The translations under genes were made by a program, and so were the position numbers. A stretch of DNA of 64,000 bases from Paenibacillus sp. FSL R5-0623 (lineage in GTDB: Bacteria > Bacillota > Bacilli > Paenibacillales > Paenibacillaceae). Positions 44,490-53,521 of the stretch are shown here, piece after piece. Numbering within the stretch: the first letter of the stretch is position 1; every line of letters starts with the position of its first letter. The stretch covers positions 6,324,001 through 6,388,000 of the forward strand of contig NZ_CP150233.1 of the NCBI RefSeq assembly GCF_037974265.1. Direction: 5' to 3'. The notes under the pieces were generated by a model. It was given only the letters and a program-made list of their open reading frames with translations, made no database searches and was not told where the DNA came from.

Positions 44490-45863
44490 CTAACCTGCGT
44501 CCAGACTACGGAGCGCAACGAGCAAACTTCCAGCGATCAGATCCAGCTCTTCCTCGGTGGTGACAAATGGTGGAGAGATCGTCAAAATGTTTGCAAACCC
44601 CGGCACGGTATCACCGTTCTTGCCAATCAGAATGCCGTCCCTTTTACAACTGGCGAGTACTTTCATCACTTTGTCCGCCTCCGCAGGAGAACCATCAGCT
44701 TCAATCAACTCCACCCCACAGGCGAATCCGAATGAACGGATATCCCCCACAATGGACAGCTCCAGCAAAGATTCCAGCTTCTCACGAAGCAGGTATCCCA
44801 GTTCCTCCGCGCGGCTGACGAGATTCTCTCGTTCCAGAATCTCCAGATTCGCCAGTGCAACTCGGCAGGATACCGGATTCCCGCCAAAGGTATTCACATG
44901 GCGAAAGTGGGCATCCGGGCCGGGTTCCCGGAACGTATCATACAGATCGGCTCTCACGGCCGTTGCCGATAGCGGTGAATACGCACTAGTCATGCCTTTT
45001 GCCATTGTCACAATATCTGGCTTCACGCCATAGTTCTGATGACCAAACTTCTGCCCTGAGCGTCCAAAACCGCAGATTACCTCATCTACAATGAGCAACA
45101 CGCCATAGCGCTGACAGATTTCTTGTACGGTACGCATATAATCCGGCGGTGGGACAATCATGCCGCCCCCTGTGATCACCGGCTCCATAATTACTGCGGC
45201 AACTGTCTCAGGACCTTCCCAACGAATCACCTCTTCATAGATGGTTGCACACTCGAGTCCGCATCCATCCTTGTTTCTTCCAAACGGACAGCGGTAACAA
45301 TACGGTGGCGGAACATGAGAGAAACCTACGCCGAGCGGCTCGTATTTGATCTTGCGGGCAGCTTGCCCGGTGGCGCCCAGTGCGCCCATGGAATTACCGT
45401 GATAGGCACGGTGACGGGAGATGAATTTGTGCCGAGTAGGCTCACCATTCTGATGGTGATACTGACGGGCTATTTTGAAAGCCACCTCATTCGCATCTGA
45501 ACCCGAGTTGGAGAAGAATATTCGATACTCCCCCTCCAGCCAGTCATTCAGCTTCTCCGCCAGCAAAATTGCCGGTTCGTGACTCTGCGTCATCGGCACA
45601 TAAGCGAGTGCTTTCATCTGTTCGTAGGCACTTCTCGCAATCTCCTCACGGCCATGCCCCACATTCACACACCACAGTCCGGACATCGCATCCAGATAAC
45701 GCGTACCATCCTGATCGGTGATCCAGCTGCCCTCCCCGCTTACCGCAATCATTGGATGATCGTTATGAGGCGAGATGTGATGCCACACGTATTTGCGATC
45801 CTTCTCCAGCCATTCTTCCTTCGTACCGCCTAGCGGCTGAGGTTGCTGATCCACAGAACTCAT
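44490..45863 (-). CDS. class III aminotransferase, probable beta-alanine (omega-amino acid) transaminase
   Basis: PLP enzyme, 457 aa, with the PLP lysine in TMAKGMTSAYSPLSATAV, the Asp motif LLIVDEVICGFGRSG and the phosphate region NSGSDANEVAFKIAR. In this operon it most likely converts beta-alanine (and 3-aminoisobutyrate from thymine) to the semialdehyde. No semialdehyde dehydrogenase is encoded in the operon. RBS GGAGGAGG 6 nt before ATG; 21 nt after the substrate-binding protein gene. Confidence 0.92.
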   Translation of the reverse strand: MSSVDQQPQPLGGTKEEWLEKDRKYVWHHISPHNDHPMIAVSGEGSWITDQDGTRYLDAMSGLWCVNVGHGREEIARSAYEQMKALAYVPMTQSHEPAILLAEKLNDWLEGEYRIFFSNSGSDANEVAFKIARQYHHQNGEPTRHKFISRHRAYHGNSMGALGATGQAARKIKYEPLGVGFSHVPPPYCYRCPFGRNKDGCGLECATIYEEVIRWEGPETVAAVIMEPVITGGGMIVPPPDYMRTVQEICQRYGVLLIVDEVICGFGRSGQKFGHQNYGVKPDIVTMAKGMTSAYSPLSATAVRADLYDTFREPGPDAHFRHVNTFGGNPVSCRVALANLEILERENLVSRAEELGYLLREKLESLLELSIVGDIRSFGFACGVELIEADGSPAEADKVMKVLASCKRDGILIGKNGDTVPGFANILTISPPFVTTEEELDLIAGSLLVALRSLDAG

Positions 45864-45884
45864 TTGTCATCCTCCTCCACACGC

Positions 45885-46949
45885 TTATTTCACCGCTTCT
45901 TCATAGATGCTTTTCTCCAGCGCTTCATCCAGATTGGCGGCTTTTTTGATTAGGCCATAGTTCAGTGCAATATCCGCAGTTCGGGTAAATGACTCATCCA
46001 CAAAACTCCCAACTTGCTGTTCCGTAAATCCTTCCGGGCGAATCAGCTTTGCAATCTCTTCCAGCATCGTGACCTGATGTTCACGGGTGGTGCTGCCATC
46101 CGTCACATTACTCATCACGATATCCACCGTCTCATCCTGTTCATCAATGGCGTAGTTCCAGCCTTTCAGAATGGCACGGGTCACTTTGACCGCAAGCTCA
46201 CGGTTGCTGTCTACCCAATCCTTCTTCGCAATCAGCGTATCCTCAAGCATGCCAACACCGGCATCTTCAATGTTGAACACATCCAGATCTGATTCTTTCA
46301 TTCCACTTTCCAGCACCACGTGGTATTCGTTATAGATCGTTGCCGTCGCCACATCCACCTGATCATTGAAGAACTGATCCATCGTGAACCCCTGCTTCAC
46401 CAGTTCAATATCCTTCTTCGGGTCCAGGCCATTCTTCTCCATGAACGCGAGCACCTGAAACTGCTGACTGCCGAACCAGGTACTGACCTTTTTGCCTTTC
46501 ATCTGAGCCGGATCAGTAATGCCCAGGGACTTCTTGGCAATCAAGCGATAACTACTCTTCTGTGAGATCTGGGCGAGCGAGACGAGCGGCAGACCGTTAT
46601 CCCGGCTGACCAGCAAACTGTCCACTCCGGTGATCCCTACATCGGCCGCACCATTAACCACCTGCTGCTCAATCACGATATCCGGGCCACCCGGAATAAT
46701 CTCGGCATCAATGCCTTCCTCTGCAAAAAAACCTTTTTCCTTCGCTGCATAGATCCCAGCAAATTGCGCCTGCGGCACCCATTTCAGCTGAATTTTCACT
46801 TTGGTTAAGGGTTGATCTGCTTCTCCCGCCCCTCCTGAACTCGCAGCAACAGGCTCAGCCGCCGGCTCGGACTTCGTAGAACATGCGCTCAGCATCGTAA
46901 CAACCAACAGGACCAATACCAGCAAACCCGGCTTTAACGTTTTGTACAT
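45885..46949 (-). CDS. ABC transporter substrate-binding lipoprotein, NMT1/THI5 (ThiY) family
   Basis: 354 aa. Lipoprotein signal LVLVLLVVTMLSAC with lipobox LSAC. The family start KVKIQLKWVPQAQFAGIYAAKEKGFFAEEGIDAEIIPGGPDI is clear. Family members carry pyrimidine HMP precursors, riboflavin or similar rings. Among genes for uracil breakdown the likely cargo is uracil, thymine or a dihydropyrimidine. No TPP riboswitch precedes the operon, which argues against thiamine precursor uptake. Separated from its permease by 140 bp with a terminator-like hairpin. Confidence 0.9.
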   Translation of the reverse strand: MYKTLKPGLLVLVLLVVTMLSACSTKSEPAAEPVAASSGGAGEADQPLTKVKIQLKWVPQAQFAGIYAAKEKGFFAEEGIDAEIIPGGPDIVIEQQVVNGAADVGITGVDSLLVSRDNGLPLVSLAQISQKSSYRLIAKKSLGITDPAQMKGKKVSTWFGSQQFQVLAFMEKNGLDPKKDIELVKQGFTMDQFFNDQVDVATATIYNEYHVVLESGMKESDLDVFNIEDAGVGMLEDTLIAKKDWVDSNRELAVKVTRAILKGWNYAIDEQDETVDIVMSNVTDGSTTREHQVTMLEEIAKLIRPEGFTEQQVGSFVDESFTRTADIALNYGLIKKAANLDEALEKSIYEEAVK

Positions 46950-47002
46950 GTACAGAACAACCCCCTGTTTATATCCGATTTATCAAGCATCAGTCCGTGT
47001 TC

Positions 47003-47035
47003 AAAAAGTCTGCTTTTCAGTACCGTGGACTTTTT
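47003..47035 (-). terminator. Terminator-like hairpin inside the transport operon
   Basis: AAAAAGTC (47003-47010) / GACTTTTT (47028-47035) with an 17-nt loop, between the second permease and the binding-protein gene. Could lower or raise expression of the downstream genes, or protect an mRNA end. Confidence 0.5.
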
Positions 47036-47089
47036 GACCAACCTCAATCACGTATTACGATCTATGGATGGTCGGTACCCTGATGTATG

Positions 47090-48028
47090 TTAGTGATCTG
47101 TGCGTGCACGATTCCACGGAATGAGTCGTTTTTCTGCCAGGACAACCGCTTCATACAACACAATACCAAGCGCGGCAGCGATGACAATGCAGGACCAGGC
47201 CAAGGGCATGTTCGCCAGTCGAATCTGATCCGAGAGCAAGTACCCCAGCCCCTGGGAGGCGATGAAAAATTCACCCACAATGGCCCCAATAATACTGGTC
47301 GACATGTTGATCTTCAGACCGGCAAAGAGGGAAGGCAGGGCATGAGGCAGTCTTAGCTTCCAAAAAAACTGCATCCTGCTTGCGGCAAGGCCACTCAGCA
47401 GATCACTGTACTGCGGCTGAATGGAAGTCAGCCCTTTGAACAGGCTGACAGCCATGGCGGCCATTGTAATCACCGTGACAACAGCAATACGGGACCAGAT
47501 CCCATCACCAAACCAATTGTTCATAATTGGGGCAAGAGCCACGATCGGAACAGCGTTCAGTGCTGACAGAACCGTAACCGCCGCCCTGCCGCTTGTGGGA
47601 AAGAACGATGCACCCGCTGCCGCCATAGCGCCTAGCAGGGAACCGAGCAGAAAGCCACCCAGCATTTCGGTTCCGCTGTACATCGCATAACGAAAGAGCA
47701 TATTGGCATCTTCCTGAATGGATGCCGCAATCGCGGAAGGCACAGGCAGTTGGTAACTTTCCAGCGAAAATATCCAATGAAACAACCTGAGCTGCCAAAG
47801 GGTGAGAAACAACACACCAGCACCCCAAGGAAGCATACTCATTGCAATGGAGCGCCCGCGAACGCTGGTGCCCAATCTGGCCTTTCCGGCTTGTCCCTGT
47901 TGTCCATGAATTTCCGATCCTGGGACAGCTGCCGTCTGTGAACCATTGAGGGGCATAGCCGCGCCAGTTACAGCAGCAATCGACACACCTTCATCACATT
48001 TCCGGCTCAACACACTACCTTCACTCAT
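47090..48028 (-). CDS. ABC transporter permease (SsuC/TauC/ThiX type) 1
   Basis: 312 aa. A hydrophilic N-terminal extension of about 65 residues precedes six helices. The EAA loop is in LLSGLAASRMQFFWKLRLPHALPSLFAGLKI. ATG overlaps the stop of permease 2 (ATGA). With the sister permease it forms the membrane channel of the NMT1-type importer. The long N-terminal tail (charged, Gly/Ser/Ala-rich) is unusual for the family. Confidence 0.9.
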   Translation of the reverse strand: MSEGSVLSRKCDEGVSIAAVTGAAMPLNGSQTAAVPGSEIHGQQGQAGKARLGTSVRGRSIAMSMLPWGAGVLFLTLWQLRLFHWIFSLESYQLPVPSAIAASIQEDANMLFRYAMYSGTEMLGGFLLGSLLGAMAAAGASFFPTSGRAAVTVLSALNAVPIVALAPIMNNWFGDGIWSRIAVVTVITMAAMAVSLFKGLTSIQPQYSDLLSGLAASRMQFFWKLRLPHALPSLFAGLKINMSTSIIGAIVGEFFIASQGLGYLLSDQIRLANMPLAWSCIVIAAALGIVLYEAVVLAEKRLIPWNRARTDH

Positions 48029-48846
48029 GTGGCCTGACCTCCTTTGGCCCTGAATTCAGGCTGCCAGGGGGTTAGCCAACGTTCAGCCAGACTGATGGCC
48101 AGATACGAGATCAGGCCAATGCCAATGCTAAGCATGATGGTGGCCCAGAACATGCCAACTTGGGCATGGCCGTAATATAACGAACTGACCATCAGGACGC
48201 CGAGTCCATCGGGGGCACCCATCAATTCCACTACGATGGAGGAGGTCACCGCCAGCGGAGCAGCTATTTTCATACCAGAAAATAGTCCCGGCAGTGCAGA
48301 GGGCAGCAGACATTTGATATATCGTGCAGTCAGTGAAGCTCCACAGGAACGCATCAGTTCCAGGTGCTCTGGTGCTGTACTTTTCAATCCTTTTAACGTA
48401 TGGATGATGATTGGGAAGAAGGTGACATATGCGGCCATAACAATTCGGGCCCACTCCGCGTTGTGGATAATGCCGTACACGATTGGTGCGAGACCAATAA
48501 CCGGAACCATCTGTGAGGAGACAACATATGGCGATAACGTGCGCTCCAGCCAGATAGCCGCGCTCATGAGCAACGCCAAACCCAGACCCAGCAGCGTTCC
48601 CCCTGCAAAACCAATGGCGGCATTACCAAACGTGACAGCCCCCTGTTCTGCGAGCGTACCCGAGTACCGAAAAAGGGCCGCAAGGACTTCGTGCAGATAA
48701 GGAAGGCGAGACGCGGCCTGCTGAGGTGACAGGAACAATTGGAGCATCCAGGCGATTCCTTCCCACAGCACCAATATGACCATAAACCAGATGACGACCC
48801 AGGAGCGATAGCCTGGTTTAAAGAATCGCAGGGACATGAGAGTCAT
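48025..48846 (-). CDS. ABC transporter permease (SsuC/TauC/ThiX type) 2
   Basis: About 273 aa, six helices. EAA loop LELMRSCGASLTARYIKCLLPSALPGLFSGMKIAAPL. Start uncertain among GTG 48849, ATG 48846 and ATG 48837; GAGGAG lies upstream of all of them. Overlaps the ATPase gene end by about 29 nt and the next permease by 4 nt. Two different permease genes in tandem imply a heterodimeric channel. Confidence 0.9.
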   Translation of the reverse strand: MTLMSLRFFKPGYRSWVVIWFMVILVLWEGIAWMLQLFLSPQQAASRLPYLHEVLAALFRYSGTLAEQGAVTFGNAAIGFAGGTLLGLGLALLMSAAIWLERTLSPYVVSSQMVPVIGLAPIVYGIIHNAEWARIVMAAYVTFFPIIIHTLKGLKSTAPEHLELMRSCGASLTARYIKCLLPSALPGLFSGMKIAAPLAVTSSIVVELMGAPDGLGVLMVSSLYYGHAQVGMFWATIMLSIGIGLISYLAISLAERWLTPWQPEFRAKGGQAT

Positions 48847-49642
48847 CACGCTCCTCGTAGAAGCAGTTGCGAATGGTTGTAATCATGTGGTAGAAAGCTT
48901 CCGTTTCTCTCAGTTCACTATGACGTTCGGAAGGCAGATTGACGGAATGAATGGAATGTACTTGCCCCGGATGTGCCGAGAGCACGATGATCCGGTCGGA
49001 TAGAAATACGGCTTCGGGGATGCTGTGTGTGACAAAGAGGAAGGTCTTGCCTGTCGAGCGCTTGATCTCAAGCAGCTCCAATTGAAGCTTTTCTTTGGTG
49101 AATTCGTCCAGGGCCGAAAAGGGTTCATCCATGAGCAGCAATGGCGGATCAAGCGCAAGGGCACGTGCAATGGATACACGTTGCTGCATCCCGCCACTGA
49201 GCTGCCATGGATAATGGTCTGCGAAGCGGGTTAACCCTACCATTTCAAGCAGTTCACCGCTAATGCGGCGGCACTCCTTCCGGCGGGTACCCAGCAGTTC
49301 CAAGGGTAATTCCACATTGTGACGAACGGTGCGCCAATCGAACAAGGCGGGTGTCTGAAAGACAATGCCGAACTGTCGCTGTAGTCGAGCCCGCTCAGGC
49401 TCCTGACCTGCAATGCGTACGGTACCTGAGGTAGGTTGAAGCAGATCACCTACCAGCCGGAGCAAGGTCGACTTGCCACACCCGGAAGGGCCCAGCAGAG
49501 AGGCAAACTCATTGGACTGGATCTGGAATGTAACATCCGACAAGGCAGTGACTTGTTGTGTACCTGTTCCAAAAACAACGGACACATGATCTACATCAAT
49601 ATGGCAGGCTTCGGGGACTGTGGCTGAGGGTGCGGAGGACAT
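48818..49642 (-). CDS. ABC transporter ATP-binding protein (SsuB/TauB/ThiZ type)
   Basis: 274 aa from the ATG at 49642, chosen because AAAGGAG is 7 nt upstream. Walker A GPSGCGKST, Q-loop FQTPALFDW, signature LSGGMQQR, Walker B LLLMDEPFSALDE, switch His in LFVTHSIPEAV. First gene of the transport and pyrimidine-degradation operon that runs to 37789. Confidence 0.93.
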   Translation of the reverse strand: MSSAPSATVPEACHIDVDHVSVVFGTGTQQVTALSDVTFQIQSNEFASLLGPSGCGKSTLLRLVGDLLQPTSGTVRIAGQEPERARLQRQFGIVFQTPALFDWRTVRHNVELPLELLGTRRKECRRISGELLEMVGLTRFADHYPWQLSGGMQQRVSIARALALDPPLLLMDEPFSALDEFTKEKLQLELLEIKRSTGKTFLFVTHSIPEAVFLSDRIIVLSAHPGQVHSIHSVNLPSERHSELRETEAFYHMITTIRNCFYEERDDSHVPAIL

Positions 49643-50009
49643 GGGCATTCTCCTTTGTGGGAAGTTATTTTCATTGCACACCAAGGCTGAATGGGAGGTT
49701 TATATACACAAACGTAACAGGTTTTGCTTGTTAGATAATACTATATCGCTTTGGGCGGGGATTACATTATACAGTGTGTTTTGAGTATGGGCCCGTTCAT
49801 GTTACACAATGTAAAATGAGACCCATTCTCAGATGTATTCATGTGAGTTTCCTTGGTAGAAAGCTAACATATATTTCACCTAACAATAAGCGTACGATCA
49901 TTTGTATTTATTGAATGAATATTCGGAAAATATGACATATCCCCTCGTATTCTTGTTCGTTTTCTTGTATAAAGATTGAATATAGAATCCAGAAATCGGG
50001 GTGGTCATG
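49643..50009. promoter_or_regulatory. Divergent promoter region between pyrimidine operon and chemoreceptor
   Basis: 367 bp without a gene. Contains the palindrome TTACA-CAA-TGTAA (49802-49814) and, 30 bp away, ATTACATTATACAGTG with a similar half-site. These are candidates for the pathway regulator's binding sites. No riboswitch recognised. Confidence 0.45.
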
Positions 50010-52232
50010 ATGTTTGATTGGCTGGGATGGAGAAAAGGATTGCCGCTGTGGCGATCGTATCGGTTGAACGCACATATGAAGGAAGATGTGGAACAGATTT
50101 TTGAGGGGATTGCCGAAACGAGACGGCAGCTTATGATGGACTGGGCAGATGAACAATGGAATCACCTGGACCGCTTGCTCCAACAGATACAGTCAGTTCA
50201 ATTACCGGATGTATTACAAGATTCACAGCAACTAAGCAAACTAGATGCATGGTTTCAATCCAGTTATATTCGAGCCGTAGACAGTACGGAGCTATTCATG
50301 CTGAACGAACAGAATCAGGTGGTATTCTCTACATATAAGAAACATATTGGACAGATCTATGAAAATTACGAAGCTTTAATTGGACCAGGATTGAAATACT
50401 CCAGAGCAGATCGTCATGGCAAAAAATGCTTGTATGGCCCTTATTCCGATCCACTGACGTTGGATATTGGACCACGCTCGTCCGCTTTTCACGATGATGT
50501 CACCTTGCTGTTTATCAACCCAATTCTACAGGAAGGTCGATATGTTGGTTCATTATGCAGTCGTGTTCCCGGGGATGTACTCGGTGACCTGATTCAACGA
50601 GAATCAGGCCATATCTATCCTGATTCCGGTGACAATTACCTCTTTATGGCTGAGTCGATATTACGGCCCCATCTGCAACCCGGTACCGCCTTGTCCCGAA
50701 GCCGCTTCGAGGATCGTACTTTTACACATGGGGAAAATCTCAAAGATGGTGTCACCACCGAATGGGGTATCGTTTCCGTTAAGGAGCATACCGAGCTGGA
50801 ACTCATGTTCACTGATCCGTCGACCGGAGAACTGCACCCCGGAGTAGCAAACACCATTCAGAATGGTTCCAATCTGTTTGTAGCTTTTCCCGGCTACTCG
50901 GATTACCGCCATATTTCTGTGATAGGCAAAGGCATCACCTTCCAGCTGCCACACTGTCCTGATCGCTGGGGTATGATGTGTGAAGGGGATCTGGAGGAAG
51001 TGTATCGGATACGAAGCATCGGCTGGCGCCAGTTCAAGCAGCACAGTCTCTTCACGCTTTTGTCAGGCGTTGCAGGAGCCGCCCTTGTTTATGCCTTCAC
51101 TGGTAGTGGTTGGAGCGCGGCAGCAATGGCAGTTTTTAATGTGTTATTCGGATTCTACACTGCATTACAGCTGCATCGCACCCAATATCGACGAGTTCAT
51201 GAAGACTTGCGTCGCATCAGCCGATTTATTCGAATTAACGCCGAAGGCAGGGGTGATCTGACCCAGCGCCTGAACACGTCTGCTTTTGCCCAAGACGAAT
51301 CGGGTGAACTGGCGAAGTGGATCAACAACATGATTGACTCTCTGGAAGGCATTATGCTGAAGGTACAACTTGCCACGGTAGACGTTATGGATAACCAGTA
51401 TCAGATGCGAACTTCAACAGAGACAACCCAGGGTACGACTGAGCGTGTGAACCACAAGCTTGGTTCGATGATTCAGGCCATTCGCACCCAACTGGAAGAT
51501 CTCGATCAGGCCAAGATCGCTGCCGATCACATGCGCATAACGCTGCAACAACTGGAGACCTCTGCAACCGAACAGATCGGCGTGGCCCAGCAGGAAGTGG
51601 AACGAATCGGTGACAAAATGACCCAAATCTCAGGAGCGGTATCGGATACCAACCGTACCATCCTGTCCTTCATAGATACGATGAAAGAAATTTACCGTGC
51701 ACTGGCTGTCATTGATGAAATTTCAGCTCAGACCAACCTGCTGGCTCTGAATGCCACCATTGAAGCTGCACGCGTGGGAGAACATGGCCAAGGCTTCTCA
51801 GTCGTGGCAGGGGAAATCCGTAAGCTGGCCGAGTTGTCCCGCTCTTCAACTGAAAATATTCATCAGATTCTGGACCGAATCTCAACGGCAGCAGGAGCCG
51901 CATCTCAATTAATCACAGAGGGAGATCAGGTACTTGCTGAAGGAACAACACTGGTTCAGGCCGCTTCGCAACTTCTGCAAAATGCTACCGCTGAAGAACC
52001 TGAGCGCACGCAAGTCGTGGATCAAGTGGTCATGCTGATGGAGAATATTGCTGCAATCAGCCATCAAAATCGGGCGACTTCTGCTGAGGTAGAAGCAGAG
52101 ATGATGGAGCTGATCCGTGATATGTTGCAGGTTCAGCATTCTTCTCATAATGTGGAAGTCATTACTGTCTTTCTGCAACAACTCGTGGGTCAATTCCATC
52201 TGAATCACCCCGCCAAAAATGCTGTCATCTGA
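50010..52232 (+). CDS. methyl-accepting chemotaxis protein with cytoplasmic N-terminal sensor
   Basis: 740 aa from the second of two adjacent ATGs (GGGGTGG about 5 nt upstream). No signal or helix at the N-terminus. Residues 1-350 form a soluble Cache/PAS-like sensor region (VDSTELFMLNEQNQVVFSTYKKHIGQIYENYEALIGPG). Two closely spaced helices follow at about 350-392 (LFTLLSGVAGAALVYAF and AAMAVFNVLFGFYTAL), then a HAMP-like linker and the signalling tip DEISAQTNLLALNATIEAARVGEHGQGFSVVAGEIRKLAELSRSSTENI. This Aer-like order puts the sensor in the cytoplasm. Ligand unknown. Confidence 0.88.
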   Translation: MFDWLGWRKGLPLWRSYRLNAHMKEDVEQIFEGIAETRRQLMMDWADEQWNHLDRLLQQIQSVQLPDVLQDSQQLSKLDAWFQSSYIRAVDSTELFMLNEQNQVVFSTYKKHIGQIYENYEALIGPGLKYSRADRHGKKCLYGPYSDPLTLDIGPRSSAFHDDVTLLFINPILQEGRYVGSLCSRVPGDVLGDLIQRESGHIYPDSGDNYLFMAESILRPHLQPGTALSRSRFEDRTFTHGENLKDGVTTEWGIVSVKEHTELELMFTDPSTGELHPGVANTIQNGSNLFVAFPGYSDYRHISVIGKGITFQLPHCPDRWGMMCEGDLEEVYRIRSIGWRQFKQHSLFTLLSGVAGAALVYAFTGSGWSAAAMAVFNVLFGFYTALQLHRTQYRRVHEDLRRISRFIRINAEGRGDLTQRLNTSAFAQDESGELAKWINNMIDSLEGIMLKVQLATVDVMDNQYQMRTSTETTQGTTERVNHKLGSMIQAIRTQLEDLDQAKIAADHMRITLQQLETSATEQIGVAQQEVERIGDKMTQISGAVSDTNRTILSFIDTMKEIYRALAVIDEISAQTNLLALNATIEAARVGEHGQGFSVVAGEIRKLAELSRSSTENIHQILDRISTAAGAASQLITEGDQVLAEGTTLVQAASQLLQNATAEEPERTQVVDQVVMLMENIAAISHQNRATSAEVEAEMMELIRDMLQVQHSSHNVEVITVFLQQLVGQFHLNHPAKNAVI

Positions 52233-52351
52233 CGTCATCGTTGACGCGGATTGGAGAAATAGCTAAAATTTGATGCAACTGTTCCTTTTGAAATTGTCGT
52301 ATCATTTATAATAGAAGATTTCCAATCTGAACCGATGAAAGGGTGGTCTGC

Positions 52352-53353
52352 ATGGAACTGCTTCAGGATTCATTTGGCCGGATACATGACTACATCCGTA
52401 TTTCTGTTACGGACCGCTGTAATTTACGCTGTGTGTACTGCATGCCTGCAGAGGGTATGGAGTTTGCTCCACATGATGAGATTATGAGCTACGAAGAAAT
52501 AGCACAGGTGCTGAAGGTACTTGCCCCGATGGGCATGCGCAAAGTCCGACTCACCGGGGGCGAACCGTTGGTACGCAAGGATCTGCACAAGCTCATCAGC
52601 ATGATCTCGGCGATTGACGGGATTGACGATATTGCCCTGACTACCAACGCTCTTCTGCTGGACAAACAAGCTCAGGCGTTAAAAGATGCTGGGTTGAACC
52701 GGATTAACATCAGTCTGGATTCCCTGCGCGCTGATCGCTTCTCTATGATTACCCGTGGCGGGGATGTGAACAAGGTACTCAAGGGCATTGAGGCTGCAAC
52801 AGCCGCTGGTCTCGCTCCGATCAAGTTGAATGTCGTGCTGATGAAGGGTATCAACGATGATGAGATCAAGGATTTTATTGCCATGACGATTGATCAACCT
52901 CTTCATGTGCGTTTTATTGAATATATGCCGATTGGACAGGCTTCGGATTCATGGCGCAAATCTTATTTGCCGCTGGAAGCCGTGACAGATGTATGTGCTG
53001 AAGCAGGCTGGACGGTAGAAAATACAACAGGCCCTGCGGGCAATGGCCCATCACGTAATATGAAAATTGCGGGATCCGAAGGCACATTTGGATTGATTCA
53101 TCCCGTGAGCGATCATTTCTGTGATAACTGCAACCGACTTCGACTAACCGCTGACGGACATATCAAAGCCTGCCTCTACTGGTCAGATGAGTATAATGTT
53201 CGCCGCTTCGTGGATGATCCGAATGCCATGGCCGCGCTTTTCCTCAAAGCGCTGGGTACGAAACCAAAGAATCATGAGATGGCTCTGGCTTTGGAACAAA
53301 AAATGCAATCTCACACGCCGACGGTACGGCGCATGTCCCAGATTGGCGGATAG
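52352..53353 (+). CDS. moaA: GTP 3',8-cyclase (molybdenum cofactor biosynthesis protein A)
   Basis: Radical-SAM enzyme that starts molybdenum cofactor synthesis from GTP. 333 aa. SAM cluster CNLRCVYC (C-x3-C-x2-C), C-terminal cluster in FCDNCNRLRLTADGHIKACL, and the essential C-terminal GG. ATG at 52352 preferred with AAAGGGTGG upstream; an in-frame GTG lies 3 codons before. mobA, another Moco gene, is 10 kb away. No Moco riboswitch seen in the 119 bp upstream. Confidence 0.96.
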   Translation: MELLQDSFGRIHDYIRISVTDRCNLRCVYCMPAEGMEFAPHDEIMSYEEIAQVLKVLAPMGMRKVRLTGGEPLVRKDLHKLISMISAIDGIDDIALTTNALLLDKQAQALKDAGLNRINISLDSLRADRFSMITRGGDVNKVLKGIEAATAAGLAPIKLNVVLMKGINDDEIKDFIAMTIDQPLHVRFIEYMPIGQASDSWRKSYLPLEAVTDVCAEAGWTVENTTGPAGNGPSRNMKIAGSEGTFGLIHPVSDHFCDNCNRLRLTADGHIKACLYWSDEYNVRRFVDDPNAMAALFLKALGTKPKNHEMALALEQKMQSHTPTVRRMSQIGG

Positions 53354-53474
53354 CACTTGTTTCATGGATGATGCATGCTGGCGGTATATACCTTTACGTG
53401 AATCAGCATTCATTGCTGGAAAATAGAACGTTGTACTAGGACTACATGGATGACCAAGTTCAGCATCCATTTCT

Positions 53475-53510
53475 AACTCCCCGTGCGTTACTGCTACGGG
53501 GAGTTTTATT
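53475..53510. terminator. Bidirectional terminator between moaA and sugar permease
   Basis: AACTCCCCGT (53475-53484) / ACGGGGAGTT (53496-53505), 10-bp perfect arms with T-rich flank on the plus strand, between convergent genes. Confidence 0.9.
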
Positions 53511-53521
53511 TGTCAAATGTT

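Noticed and set aside
49643..50009. TPP riboswitch upstream of the NMT1/THI5-type transporter operon
   Set aside because: The conserved CTGAGA and ACCTGA-type elements are not present on the minus strand.
52233..52351. Molybdenum cofactor riboswitch before moaA
   Set aside because: Only 119 bp and none of the conserved Moco-RNA stems could be traced.
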